Assembly (NCBI RefSeq): GCF_001447155.2
Contig: NZ_CP014754.1
Location: forward strand, 1,922,001-1,986,000
Length of the DNA stretch: 64,000 nt
Direction: 5' to 3'
Source of the DNA: Marinobacter sp. LQ44
Lineage (GTDB): Bacteria; Pseudomonadota; Gammaproteobacteria; Pseudomonadales; Oleiphilaceae
How positions within the stretch are numbered: position 1 is the stretch's first letter; every line of letters begins with the position of its first letter. Both the position numbers and the translations under genes were made by a program. Below, piece after piece: positions 32,935 to 42,065 of the stretch. The notes under the pieces are model-generated. The model was not told the origin of the DNA. It ran no database searches and saw only the letters and a list, made by a program, of their open reading frames with translations.

Positions 32935-34914
32935 TTAGTGGTCGCGATAGTCATCACTGGTGCGAACCCGGGGGCGCTCGCCGCTGGCCATGGGCGCACT
33001 GTCACCATGGAACTGGGCCTTCACCCGGCAATCGTCACACATCTTGATGAGCTGGACGTTGTCAGACTTGGTGTACATCCAGTGTTGGTTTTCCAGCTTT
33101 TCAACAATCCGGTTAATGGTGCTGGCAACACCAAAGGGTTTACCACACTGGATACATTCGAAGGGATCTTCACCGTGCAGGGCGCGGGCGCTCAGTGCCG
33201 CCTTGGACAGGTCCAGTTGTGGCTTCAGAGTGATGGCGGTTTCCGGGCAGGTGCTCTCGCAGACACCGCACTGCACGCAGGCGTTTTCGGTGAACTGAAC
33301 TTCCGGCCTGTCCGGGTGATCGCCAAGCGCACCGGTCGGGCACAGGGATACACAGGCAAGGCACAACGTGCACTTGTCTGAATCAATGTCGATGGCGCCG
33401 TAGGGCGCGCCCGCCGGCAGGGGGATGGGCACCTCAATTTTGTCTGCCATCGCGGTGACGGCAACTCTGGTGATATCCCGGCGGCCACCCACCAGCAACA
33501 CAGGTTCACTCAGGCGACCGGCATTGTCACCGGCTTCACCGAGATGTTCCGCGGCAATGACCCGAATACGGCTGGGGGAATTGTGGGTGCCCACCAGCAT
33601 GGCCTGGGCCAGTTCCACTTCAGCGGCGACAGCCCGACGATCCGGTTCGCTGTCGGCCAGCATCAACACTTCGGCATAGCCCGCACCAAAGGCCGCCAGT
33701 ATCTCTGCATGGCCTATGCGGTCAATCTGTTCCAGGCCAAACGGAATCAGGTCATCCGCCAGCCCGTCGTGGTACCTGGCCAGGTAGGCAATGGCCTCGG
33801 CGCCCGCACCCAGGGAATGAAATACCAGCCGTGGTGCCTCGCCCGCGTGCTCCCGGTAGGTCCTGGCCATCACGTCGAGCGCTTTGGTAATGGACTCAAA
33901 GGGGGTTTCGTTCATGGTAATGGCGGAGGTCGGGCAAACCGCCGCACAAGTCCCGCAACCGGCACAGATATCGGAATCGATCTGAATGTGATCGCCGGCT
34001 GAAAATATCGCCTCCGTGGAGCAGACGTCCAGGCAACGGGTACAACCGGGCTGGTTCGCCCGCGAGTGGGCGCACAGGGATTCTTCCAGCCGGAAATACA
34101 CGGTTTTCTCAAACTCACCCACCCGCTCTCTGGCGGTCAGGGCAATGCGCTCCAGCTCACCGCTTTTGGCAGGATCCGCCCAGAAGTAGCCGTTGCGCTT
34201 CTGGTAGTGGGGAAATGCCGGGGCACCGCCCCGCAAATCAATGAAAATGTCGCACTCACTGCGGGCCGTGGTCTTGGCGTCGCCATAAGCCGGTGCCCCC
34301 CGGCCCGCAGGATTCAGCATCTGCAGCTGGGAAAATTCCAGTTTGAAGTTACCGAGTGCGCCCTTAGCCGCGGTCAGTTTACCCCTGGCCACGTCGTACC
34401 TGGCGGAGGGCAACTGTATAGGGCCCGCATCGCTCACAACGCAGGTAACGCCAAGCTCATCCTGCACCAGTTCCGCCATCCGGATGGCCTGGTCGGTTGG
34501 GCCAACGATACAGCATACGCCACTGGACTGGATGAGCTTTGCCGGCGCCATGGCTGCCGGCAGCTGCGCCCCGGCCATCAACGCGGCCTGCTTGGCATGC
34601 AGGCGTTTGGGATCGGCATCCGGCGCGCTCCAGCCGGCACGGTCCCGGATATCGATGGTGCTCAACGGTGCGGACTGGCCCACTTCCGCTTGCACATCCT
34701 CTCCCAGGCGCTCGAATAACGCCGCTTGCTGGCCGCAGGCAATGAGCACTTCACCAGCACCGCTCAGGTGTTCGGCAGCCGTAGCCATGTCCTTGCCACA
34801 CAACTCATCCACAACAATCACCTGCCCGGCCGCCGAAGCCGCTTTCAGCGCCTCGGGACTGACGGCCTGCGTTTTTTCGCAGGTGCATAACAGAAGGGTT
34901 TTAGTTGGCGTCAT
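32935..34914 (-). CDS. Multi-cluster 4Fe-4S protein of the formate dehydrogenase region
   Basis: A 659-residue protein. After an N-terminal domain with a CTCEK motif and central regions of unclear fold, two ferredoxin-like pairs follow: CTRCLDVC with CAGCGTCAAVCP, and CTLCLACVSLCP with CVQCGVCESTCP, giving four likely 4Fe-4S clusters. A C-terminal CIQCG ... CDDC pair may hold another metal. No signal peptide is seen from the start at 34914, so it should be cytoplasmic; an upstream Met (35049) would run into the divergent promoter region. It may pass electrons during maturation or link formate oxidation to cytoplasmic acceptors. Function is not established. Confidence 0.75.
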   Translation of the reverse strand: MTPTKTLLLCTCEKTQAVSPEALKAASAAGQVIVVDELCGKDMATAAEHLSGAGEVLIACGQQAALFERLGEDVQAEVGQSAPLSTIDIRDRAGWSAPDADPKRLHAKQAALMAGAQLPAAMAPAKLIQSSGVCCIVGPTDQAIRMAELVQDELGVTCVVSDAGPIQLPSARYDVARGKLTAAKGALGNFKLEFSQLQMLNPAGRGAPAYGDAKTTARSECDIFIDLRGGAPAFPHYQKRNGYFWADPAKSGELERIALTARERVGEFEKTVYFRLEESLCAHSRANQPGCTRCLDVCSTEAIFSAGDHIQIDSDICAGCGTCAAVCPTSAITMNETPFESITKALDVMARTYREHAGEAPRLVFHSLGAGAEAIAYLARYHDGLADDLIPFGLEQIDRIGHAEILAAFGAGYAEVLMLADSEPDRRAVAAEVELAQAMLVGTHNSPSRIRVIAAEHLGEAGDNAGRLSEPVLLVGGRRDITRVAVTAMADKIEVPIPLPAGAPYGAIDIDSDKCTLCLACVSLCPTGALGDHPDRPEVQFTENACVQCGVCESTCPETAITLKPQLDLSKAALSARALHGEDPFECIQCGKPFGVASTINRIVEKLENQHWMYTKSDNVQLIKMCDDCRVKAQFHGDSAPMASGERPRVRTSDDYRDH

Positions 34915-35066
34915 CAGGAAAATTACTCTTTTAGTTATTTTTGTACGTATTGATTTCAACCGTGGCTCTTCGAGCATGCCACAGCTGTTTGGCCTTGGAC
35001 AATCGGATAATTGGATAATTGCCTGAGCTCTGCTAGCTTCAAGAGACAATAAGAAAGAGAAACATC

Positions 35067-35645
35067 ATGAGCAGTCGTACGGATAGTTGGAAACGAGAAT
35101 TGCCGGTCGGCGCGGTGGTTCGGCGTACCCCCGGAATCACCCGGTGGGCCCGGCATATCTGGACACCGGTTGCGGTTATACCTGGTGCACCGGAGGCATT
35201 CTGGAAAGAAATGGTCCGGGAGGGCGAGGTGGTGGATTACCACGCCGGCACCGTGACCATGGAGCTGTTTCGTGCTGATGTGGAAGGTTACCTCGTTTCC
35301 CTCAACATGGCCGTCCCCTCTGTTTGGGTCGTGTTGGACAGAGATACCACCGGTCAGTCCCCGGCGGGATGGGTCGTCACCACCATCACCGCCAGCGCCC
35401 ATGAAGCCCTCGATACCCTGGACAGCGGCGAAAGCATCGTCGAACCCGTTCCGATCCCAGAGTCACTGGCGGCCTGGATCAAAGAATTTATTGATATGCA
35501 CTTCGTCGATGAGCCCTTCAAGAAACGCCGCCGAGACCGGGTTGACGTAGATGCCGTCGAAGAGGGCAAAGGCGACCCCCGTATTCGTCAGGAGAGCGAC
35601 GTTTACCGGGCTCCGACAAACATCAAAAAACCGAATGTGCAGTGA
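35067..35645 (+). CDS. DUF3305 family protein
   Basis: A 192-residue soluble protein with a compact N-terminal domain (WKRELPVGAVVRRTPGITRW, DRDTTGQSPAGW) and a charged C-terminal tail. It matches my recollection of DUF3305 proteins, which sit with DUF3306, TorD-like chaperone and formate dehydrogenase genes in proteobacteria. It is divergent from the Fe-S protein gene and is coupled to DUF3306 by stop/start overlap. Function unknown; an assembly role is likely. Confidence 0.75.
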   Translation: MSSRTDSWKRELPVGAVVRRTPGITRWARHIWTPVAVIPGAPEAFWKEMVREGEVVDYHAGTVTMELFRADVEGYLVSLNMAVPSVWVVLDRDTTGQSPAGWVVTTITASAHEALDTLDSGESIVEPVPIPESLAAWIKEFIDMHFVDEPFKKRRRDRVDVDAVEEGKGDPRIRQESDVYRAPTNIKKPNVQ

Positions 35646-36259
35646 TGACTGAATCACGTTTGCAAAGATGGTCGCGCAAGAAAGCCGAAGCCAGCAAGCA
35701 GGCTGGCCCCACCACCCCCTTACCTGTTGAGAATGAGCCCCCCGCCGAAGAGCAGGAGCTCGCAATTAACCAGGCGCTGCCTGAGCACGAAGTGCTCGAA
35801 AAATACGGCTTGCCGGATCCGGACACCATCACACTCGGCACTGACATCACCGGGTTCATGCGCAAGGAGATCCCCGAATTGTTGCGCCGCAAGGCACTGC
35901 GCGCACTCTGGAAATCCAACCCAGTCCTGGCGGTGCTGGATGGCCTAAACGACTACGACGAGGACTACACAGACGCGGCAACCGCAGGCGAAGCCGTCAA
36001 GACGTTGTACAAAGTCGGCCAGGGCATGTTCGACAAAACGGCGACAAAGACCGAACCAACAATAGAACACGCAGAACCGCAGACCGGCGAGCCGGAACCA
36101 GTCAACACCCGGGAAACTTCGCCACCGGAGGGGTCTTCGGAACCAGAGCCAGCCATTGACTCTTCAAGCCAGCCCAGGCAACCACCATCGCTGTCGGACG
36201 CGCAGGATGAAGAGGCAGAACCGGCCCCACGTTACCGGCCAAGAATGAGGTTTGATTAA
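35645..36259 (+). CDS. DUF3306 family protein
   Basis: A 204-residue protein. It begins MTESRLQRWSRKKAEASKQ, the typical DUF3306 opening, and carries the helical core LRRKALRALWKSNPVLAVLDGLNDYDEDYTD; the second half is low-complexity and rich in Glu and Pro. The ATG at 35645 shares its first base with the preceding stop; a GTG at 35642 is a possible alternative. It is a companion of DUF3305 and probably helps assemble the enzyme. Confidence 0.75.
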   Translation: MTESRLQRWSRKKAEASKQAGPTTPLPVENEPPAEEQELAINQALPEHEVLEKYGLPDPDTITLGTDITGFMRKEIPELLRRKALRALWKSNPVLAVLDGLNDYDEDYTDAATAGEAVKTLYKVGQGMFDKTATKTEPTIEHAEPQTGEPEPVNTRETSPPEGSSEPEPAIDSSSQPRQPPSLSDAQDEEAEPAPRYRPRMRFD

Positions 36260-36293
36260 ACACCACCACAAACCGGACATGTCTCGAGACTGG

Positions 36294-36322
36294 TTGCGCC
36301 ATCGCCCTTTCGGGACTATAAA
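36294..36322 (+). promoter_or_regulatory. Sigma-70-like promoter before the torD-fdh operon
   Basis: TTGCGC at 36294-36299 and TATAAA at 36317-36322 are separated by 17 bases, ahead of the TorD gene. The -35 deviates from consensus; the -10 and spacing are good. Confidence 0.4.
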
Positions 36323-36351
36323 TCTAGATAGCACAAAATTTGAACAACAAC

Positions 36352-36978
36352 ATGAAGGAACGTGATTTGGCCAACACTGCTGAAAGCCTTTGTCCTCGCT
36401 CGATCAGTGAAGAGGATCGAGCCAGAGCCCAGATTTACCAGCTACTGGGCACCCTGTTGAGCAACCCACCGTCAAGTGAGTTGCTGAAGGGGCTGGCGAC
36501 TCTCAAGGGCGACGACACCCTCATTGGGTCTGCCTCGAAGAACCTTGCCGCCCTAGCCCAACGCACCTCGGCCACCGACGCGGAGCGAGAGTATAACAAT
36601 CTGTTCGTGGGCCTTGGCCGTGGAGAGCTGCTGCCTTACGCCAGCTATTACCTGACCGGGTTCCTGAACGAAAAGCCTCTTGCGAACCTTCGCAGTGATT
36701 TGATGGCAAGGGGCATCCGTGCCCGTGCCGACGTCAAAGAGCCGGAAGATCACATGGGCACGCTGTGTGAAACCATGGCGGGCATTATCACCGGCGAATT
36801 TGAGTGCGACAGCGACCTGCCGTCGCAAAAAGCGTTTTTTGACGCCCACATGGCAAAGTGGGCGCGATTGTTTTTTACCGATCTGGAGCAAGCGCAAAGT
36901 GCCATCTTCTACGCCCCCGTGGGCTCGCTTGGTAAAGCATTCATGGCCGTAGAAGCAGACGCCTTTGCAATCCAGTAA
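36352..36978 (+). CDS. TorD/DmsD-family chaperone for the Tat-exported molybdoenzyme
   Basis: A 208-residue all-helical chaperone of the TorD family. Family features include REYNNLFVGLGRGELLPYASYYLTGFL and EPEDHMGTLCETMAGI. It would bind the twin-arginine leader of the catalytic subunit and hold it until the cofactor is inserted. The ATG at 36352 is chosen; a TTG four codons upstream is also in frame. No strong ribosome site is visible. It is the first gene of the structural operon. Confidence 0.85.
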   Translation: MKERDLANTAESLCPRSISEEDRARAQIYQLLGTLLSNPPSSELLKGLATLKGDDTLIGSASKNLAALAQRTSATDAEREYNNLFVGLGRGELLPYASYYLTGFLNEKPLANLRSDLMARGIRARADVKEPEDHMGTLCETMAGIITGEFECDSDLPSQKAFFDAHMAKWARLFFTDLEQAQSAIFYAPVGSLGKAFMAVEADAFAIQ

Positions 36979-37019
36979 CCGGGATCAGCTCGATCCCCTG
37001 AACCAGGTGGAGATGTTGT

Positions 37020-37208
37020 ATGAACGACCGTAATAAAGAAAACAGCCGCCGACATTTTTTGCGGATGGCCGTTGCCGCTGCCCCCGCTGCAGTTGCAATG
37101 ACGGTAGCACCGAACGCCGCAGCCGAGGTCGTTAAAGACGTACCGAAAAGCAGCGGCCTGCGCGACACAGAACATACGCGCAAGTATTTCGAATCGGCTC
37201 GCTTTTGA
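37020..37208 (+). CDS. Small Tat-signal protein of the formate dehydrogenase region
   Basis: A 62-residue protein with a twin-arginine leader (ENSRRHFLRMAVAAAPAAVA) followed by only about 30 mature residues ending RKYFESARF. This fits the short 'formate dehydrogenase region TAT target' family (TIGR02811 type). It lies between the chaperone and the catalytic subunit. It may be an extra subunit or an export partner; function is unknown. Confidence 0.8.
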   Translation: MNDRNKENSRRHFLRMAVAAAPAAVAMTVAPNAAAEVVKDVPKSSGLRDTEHTRKYFESARF

Positions 37209-37297
37209 CCGGAGCCAGGCCGTTCAAGATTGCGTGATGCTCTTGGATGACCCTGCCCCCGGTAAAACGAGAACAATAAAAGAGAGAGGTATTGGAC

Positions 37298-40183
37298 ATG
37301 TTAAGGAAGAAAACCAACGGGGTAGCGAAAGGCCCCCGGGCGGGTTCTTTACTTTCATCCCTCGCTGCAACCACCATGGACCGACGGGGCTTTTTGACCG
37401 CCTCCGGAGTTGCCGTGGGCGGGCTGGCTGCGTTGTCGTTACCAACCACACGGGTACAGGCCTCAACGCCATCGACTGAAGGCGGAAACGTCGTTCGCAG
37501 AAAATCCGTGTGTACCCACTGCTCGGTAGGCTGCACGGTGGAAGCGGAGGTTCAGAACGGCACCTGGATTGGTCAGGAGCCTGGATGGGACAGCCCCTTC
37601 AACATGGGCGCCCACTGCGCCAAAGGCGCTTCGGTACGGGAGCATGCCCACGGTGAGCGCCGTCTGAAGTCACCCATGAAAATGGTGAACGGTCAGTGGC
37701 AGAAGATCTCCTGGGACGACGCCATCAACGAGATTGGCGACAAGATGCTCCAGATTCGCGACGAGAGCGGCCCGGATTCCGTCTATTGGCTCGGCAGCGC
37801 GAAGTTCAACAACGAGCAGGCCTATTTGTTCCGGAAGTTTGCCGCTTACTGGGGCACCAACAACGTCGACCACCAGGCCAGGATCTGTCACTCCACCACC
37901 GTTGCCGGTGTAGCCAATACCTGGGGCTACGGGGCGATGACCAACTCCTACAACGACATCCACAATTCCAAGGCCATCTTCCTGATAGGGGGCAACCCGG
38001 CCGAAGCACACCCGGTATCGCTGCTGCACATTCTTAAAGCCAAGGAAGAAAACAACGCACCACTGATTGTCTGCGATCCACGCTTCACCCGAACGGCCGC
38101 TCATGCCGACGAGTTCGTGCGCTTCCGCCCAGGCTCAGACGTCGCGCTGATCTGGGGCATTCTCTGGCACATATTCGAAAATAAATGGGAAGACAAAGAG
38201 TTTATCCGCACCCGCGTTTATGGCATGGAGCAGATTCGCGAAGAGGTTAAACGCTGGAACCCCGAGGAGGTAGAGCGAGTAACCGGTGCACCCGGAGCGC
38301 AACTGGAGCGGGTTGCCCGTACCTTGGTCAACAATCGCCCGGGCACGGTGATCTGGTGCATGGGTGGTACCCAGCATACCAACGGCAACAACAACACCCG
38401 TGCCTACTGCGTACTGCAACTGGCTCTGGGCAATATGGGCGTAGCCGGCGGCGGCACCAACATTTTCCGCGGCCACGACAACGTACAGGGCGCAACCGAT
38501 CTGGGCGTACTGGCCGATACCCTGCCCGGCTACTACGGCCTGACCGCCGGTTCCTGGGCCCATTGGGCACGGGTCTGGGAAGAGGACATGGACTGGCTGA
38601 AGGGTCGTTTTGCCACTTGGGACAAAGATGGCAAATCCCGGGCCATGATGAATGAAAAGGGTATCCCGGTATCCCGTTGGATTGACGGCGTTCTGGAAGC
38701 CAAGGAGAACCTTGAGCAACCCGACAACACCCGGGCCATGGTGCTGTGGGGCCACGCGCCCAACTCGCAGACCCGGATGCTGGAAATGAAAGAGGCCATG
38801 GAAAAGCTCGACCTGCTGGTTGTGGTTGACCCCTTCCCGACGGTGTCAGCGGTACTCCATGATCGTAAAGAAGGCGCTTACCTGCTACCCGCCACCACCC
38901 AGTTCGAAACCACGGGTTCGGTGACCGCCTCGAACCGTTCTCTGCAGTGGCGTGAAAAAGTGATTGAGCCTCTGTTCGATTCAAAGGTCGACCACGAAAT
39001 CATGAAGCTCCTTGCGGACAAGTTTGGCTTCACCGATCGCATGTTCCGCAATATCGCCATTGAGGGCAACGAGCCACTGATTGAGGACATCACCCGCGAG
39101 TTCAACCGTGGCATGTGGACCATTGGCTACACCGGCCAGTCGCCAGAGCGCCTGAAAAAACACATGCAGTATCAGCACCACTTCGACAAGACCACCTTGC
39201 GCGCAGTGGGCGGACCCTGTGATGGAGACACCTACGGTTTGCCCTGGCCCTGCTGGGGCACAGCGGAGATGAACCACCCGGGAACCCACGTGCTGTATGA
39301 CATGTCGGTGCCGGTTTCCAAGGGCGGCCTCACCTTCCGGGCGCGATTCGGGGTGGAACACAACGGTCAGAACATTCTGGCAGACGGTGTCTACTCCAAA
39401 GACTCCGAAATCAAGGATGGTTACCCGGAATTCACCATGCAAATGCTGATGGATCTGGGCTGGGACAGCGATCTGACCGCAGAGGAACGGGCTGCCATCG
39501 AAGCTGTTGGCGGACCAACCGCGAACTGGAAAACGGACCTGTCAGGCGGTATCCAGCGGGTGGCCATCAAGCACGAATGCGCGCCCTTCGGTAATGCCAA
39601 GGCCCGCACCATCGTCTGGAACTTCCCGGACCCCGTGCCACTGCACCGCGAACCGCTGTACACCAACCGTCGCGACCTGGTGGAAGACTACCCAACTTAC
39701 GCCGACAAGACCTTCTGGCGTGTGCCGACCATGTACGAGTCGATTCAGAAGAACGACTTCAGCAAGGACTTCCCCATCATTCTGACTTCTGGCCGACTGG
39801 TGGAATACGAAGGTGGCGGCGACGAAACCCGGTCAAACCCCTGGCTGGCAGAACTCCAGCAAGACATGTTCATAGAGGTGAATCCACGCGACGCCAATAA
39901 CTTGAACATTCGCGATGGCAGGGATGTCTGGGTGTCTGGCCCGGAGGGCGCGCGCATCAAGGTAAAAGCAATGGTTACCGAAAGGGTTGGCGAAGGCGTG
40001 GCCTTCATGCCGTTCCACTTCGGCGGTCACCTGCAAGGCGAGGATCGTCGGCATAAATACCCTGAGGGTGCCGATCCGATCGTGTTGGGTGAATCCACAA
40101 ACACCGTTCAGACATACGGGTACGACTCGGTCACGCAGATGCAAGAGACCAAGTGCACCCTGTGTGCCATCGAACCAGCATAA
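37298..40183 (+). CDS. fdhA: Formate dehydrogenase catalytic (alpha) subunit
   Basis: A 961-residue Mo/W-bis-MGD enzyme exported by Tat: leader DRRGFLTASG with Arg29-Arg30. One N-terminal 4Fe-4S cluster is formed by Cys72, Cys75, Cys79 and Cys107. The active-site segment DHQARICHSTTVAG has Cys197 followed by His198, so this is a Cys and not a selenocysteine form. The C-terminal domain ends with the cofactor-binding block FMPFHFGG. The ATG at 37298 follows AGAGAGAGGT. With the two next genes it forms a periplasmic, membrane-anchored formate:quinone oxidoreductase of the FDH3 type. Confidence 0.92.
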   Translation: MLRKKTNGVAKGPRAGSLLSSLAATTMDRRGFLTASGVAVGGLAALSLPTTRVQASTPSTEGGNVVRRKSVCTHCSVGCTVEAEVQNGTWIGQEPGWDSPFNMGAHCAKGASVREHAHGERRLKSPMKMVNGQWQKISWDDAINEIGDKMLQIRDESGPDSVYWLGSAKFNNEQAYLFRKFAAYWGTNNVDHQARICHSTTVAGVANTWGYGAMTNSYNDIHNSKAIFLIGGNPAEAHPVSLLHILKAKEENNAPLIVCDPRFTRTAAHADEFVRFRPGSDVALIWGILWHIFENKWEDKEFIRTRVYGMEQIREEVKRWNPEEVERVTGAPGAQLERVARTLVNNRPGTVIWCMGGTQHTNGNNNTRAYCVLQLALGNMGVAGGGTNIFRGHDNVQGATDLGVLADTLPGYYGLTAGSWAHWARVWEEDMDWLKGRFATWDKDGKSRAMMNEKGIPVSRWIDGVLEAKENLEQPDNTRAMVLWGHAPNSQTRMLEMKEAMEKLDLLVVVDPFPTVSAVLHDRKEGAYLLPATTQFETTGSVTASNRSLQWREKVIEPLFDSKVDHEIMKLLADKFGFTDRMFRNIAIEGNEPLIEDITREFNRGMWTIGYTGQSPERLKKHMQYQHHFDKTTLRAVGGPCDGDTYGLPWPCWGTAEMNHPGTHVLYDMSVPVSKGGLTFRARFGVEHNGQNILADGVYSKDSEIKDGYPEFTMQMLMDLGWDSDLTAEERAAIEAVGGPTANWKTDLSGGIQRVAIKHECAPFGNAKARTIVWNFPDPVPLHREPLYTNRRDLVEDYPTYADKTFWRVPTMYESIQKNDFSKDFPIILTSGRLVEYEGGGDETRSNPWLAELQQDMFIEVNPRDANNLNIRDGRDVWVSGPEGARIKVKAMVTERVGEGVAFMPFHFGGHLQGEDRRHKYPEGADPIVLGESTNTVQTYGYDSVTQMQETKCTLCAIEPA

Positions 40184-40198
40184 CAAGAGGTGTAGACC

Positions 40199-40807
40199 AT
40201 GGCACTTGAAGGACAAGCAAGAGCAAAATTCCTTTGTGACGCCGAGCGCTGCATCGAATGTAATGCTTGCGTGACAGCCTGTAAGAACGAGCACGAAGTC
40301 CCCTGGGGCATTAACCGCCGCCGCGTGGTCACCATCGAGGATGGTAAACCCGGTGAGCGGTCTATCTCGGTAGCCTGCATGCACTGTTCAGACGCGCCCT
40401 GTATGGCCGTTTGCCCAACAGACTGCTTCTACCAGACCGCAGACGGCATCGTGCTGCACTCCAAAGACCTGTGCATCGGGTGTGGCTACTGCTTTTACGC
40501 CTGCCCCTTCGGCGCGCCCCAGTTCCCCCAGGCGGGCAACTTTGGCAGCCGGGGCAAGATGGACAAGTGTACGTTCTGTGCAGGTGGTCCTGAGGAAGAC
40601 CATTCAACCACGGAGTTCAACAAGTACGGTCGCAACCGTATTGCAGAGGGCAAGCTGCCGCTCTGTGCGGAAATGTGCTCAACCAAAGCCCTGTTGGCCG
40701 GTGATGGCAACACGGTTTCGGACATCTATCGCCAGCGAGTGGTGAACCGCGGTTTCGGTTCCGGCGCCTGGGGATGGGGCACAGCTTACGAGAAGAAGGG
40801 CGCTTAA
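40199..40807 (+). CDS. fdhB: Formate dehydrogenase Fe-S (beta) subunit
   Basis: A 202-residue ferredoxin-like subunit with four Cys groups: CIECNACVTACKNEH, CMHCSDAPCMAVCP, CIGCGYCFYACP and CTFCAGG...CAEMC, consistent with four 4Fe-4S clusters that carry electrons from the alpha subunit to the cytochrome. No signal peptide is present; it is expected to be exported together with the Tat-led alpha subunit. The start at 40199 has AAGAGGTG upstream. Confidence 0.9.
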   Translation: MALEGQARAKFLCDAERCIECNACVTACKNEHEVPWGINRRRVVTIEDGKPGERSISVACMHCSDAPCMAVCPTDCFYQTADGIVLHSKDLCIGCGYCFYACPFGAPQFPQAGNFGSRGKMDKCTFCAGGPEEDHSTTEFNKYGRNRIAEGKLPLCAEMCSTKALLAGDGNTVSDIYRQRVVNRGFGSGAWGWGTAYEKKGA

Positions 40808-40820
40808 GCCCGCCGGACAA

Positions 40821-40844
40821 TTCCGGGGCCCCAGGGCCCCGGAA
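40821..40844 (+). other. GC-rich hairpin between fdhB and fdhC
   Basis: The arms TTCCGGGGCCC and GGGCCCCGGAA are perfect complements with only two bases between, so a stem of about 10 bp with a four-base loop would form. No T run follows. It may stabilise the upstream mRNA or mark a processing site that sets subunit ratios. Confidence 0.55.
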
Positions 40845-40892
40845 CTGATTGCGGCGACGTCTTCTTTTGGTCCATTCCGCTGGAGCACTCTG

Positions 40893-42065
40893 ATGAAAAC
40901 AACACTATTGGGTGCCGCCCTGCTTGCAATGGCGACACTGCTTTTCAACCCTGCCTGGGCGGATAATGCTCCGGCGGTTGATCGAACCGCGACCGGGGGC
41001 GCGCAAACCCTCGAAGATATCATGGCTCGCCAGCAACAGCTGAAAATGGACGAGTCGTTCCGGTCTGAAAACCTCGGCAACCCGGCCAACGCCAAGCCGA
41101 TCACGGAGCAACTGGGCACCCGGGGCGGCGTGTCAGACTCCGATGTCTGGCGGGGCATCCGCTACAACCAGAGCGATATCAAAACCCAGGCCAGGGGCCC
41201 CGGGGCCGATGTGCTGATTCAGGACGGCGGCATGCCCTGGTACAAGCTCCGGGAAGGCCCCATGATCACTTACGGCGGTGGCGCCCTTCTGGGCATCATT
41301 CTGCTGCTGGTGGTGTTCTACTTTGTTCGCGGCAAGATCATGATTGACGGCGGCCCCTCCGGCACCAAAATCGAACGATTCAAAGCCATCGAACGCTTTG
41401 GTCACTGGCTGCTGGCGGGTTCGTTTATCGCCCTGGCCCTGACCGGCCTGATCACCCTGATGGGGCGAAGTTTCCTGATTCCGGTCATCGGTCACGAGGC
41501 CTATTCAACCCTCGCCGTGGGCTCCAAGTGGTTGCACAACAACATTGCCTGGGCCTTTATGCTGGGCCTGATAATGACCTTCTGCATGTGGGTAGCGCAC
41601 AACATACCCAACAAGCTGGACTGGCAGTGGATCAAGGCGGGCGGCGGCATCTTCACCAAGTCCCACCCCTCCTCGAAGAAGTTCAATGCCGGCCAGAAGG
41701 TCATTTTCTGGACGGTGATGCTGCTGGGTGTCTCTGTGTCCCTGTCAGGCCTGTCGCTGCTGTTCCCGTTTGAAATGCCCATGTTCGCCGGCACCTTCAG
41801 CGTCATCAATAGCGTTATCGGTACCGACCTCCCGACCGCGCTGACACCCCATGAAGAAATGCAATACGCCAATATCTGGCACTCAATCGTTGCCTTCGCG
41901 ATGATGGTGGCCATCATCGCCCATATCTACATCGGCTCGGTTGGCATGGAAGGCGCGTTTGATGCCATGGGCAACGGCCAGGTTGACCGTGAATGGGCCC
42001 GCCAGCATCACGACCTGTGGGTGGAAGAGGTTGAAGCGAAACAAGGCAAAGGGGGTTCATCATGA
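40893..42065 (+). CDS. fdhC: Formate dehydrogenase cytochrome b (gamma) subunit
   Basis: A 390-residue membrane subunit of the FdnI/FdoI type. It begins with a signal peptide (ALLAMATLLFNPAWA) and a periplasmic stretch of about 100 residues, then a first helix (LLGIILLLVVFYFV) and four further helices. Likely haem ligands are His in RFGHWLLAGSF, KWLHNNIAWAF, NIWHSIVAF and AIIAHIYIG. It transfers electrons to quinone. The long N-terminal extension is typical of the FDH3-type gamma subunit. It overlaps the next small gene by ATGA. Confidence 0.9.
   Translation: MKTTLLGAALLAMATLLFNPAWADNAPAVDRTATGGAQTLEDIMARQQQLKMDESFRSENLGNPANAKPITEQLGTRGGVSDSDVWRGIRYNQSDIKTQARGPGADVLIQDGGMPWYKLREGPMITYGGGALLGIILLLVVFYFVRGKIMIDGGPSGTKIERFKAIERFGHWLLAGSFIALALTGLITLMGRSFLIPVIGHEAYSTLAVGSKWLHNNIAWAFMLGLIMTFCMWVAHNIPNKLDWQWIKAGGGIFTKSHPSSKKFNAGQKVIFWTVMLLGVSVSLSGLSLLFPFEMPMFAGTFSVINSVIGTDLPTALTPHEEMQYANIWHSIVAFAMMVAIIAHIYIGSVGMEGAFDAMGNGQVDREWARQHHDLWVEEVEAKQGKGGSS

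Noticed and set aside
34980..35030. GGATAATT direct repeat upstream of DUF3305 as a promoter
   Set aside because: The hexamers do not give a -35/-10 pair at acceptable spacing, so no promoter was annotated.
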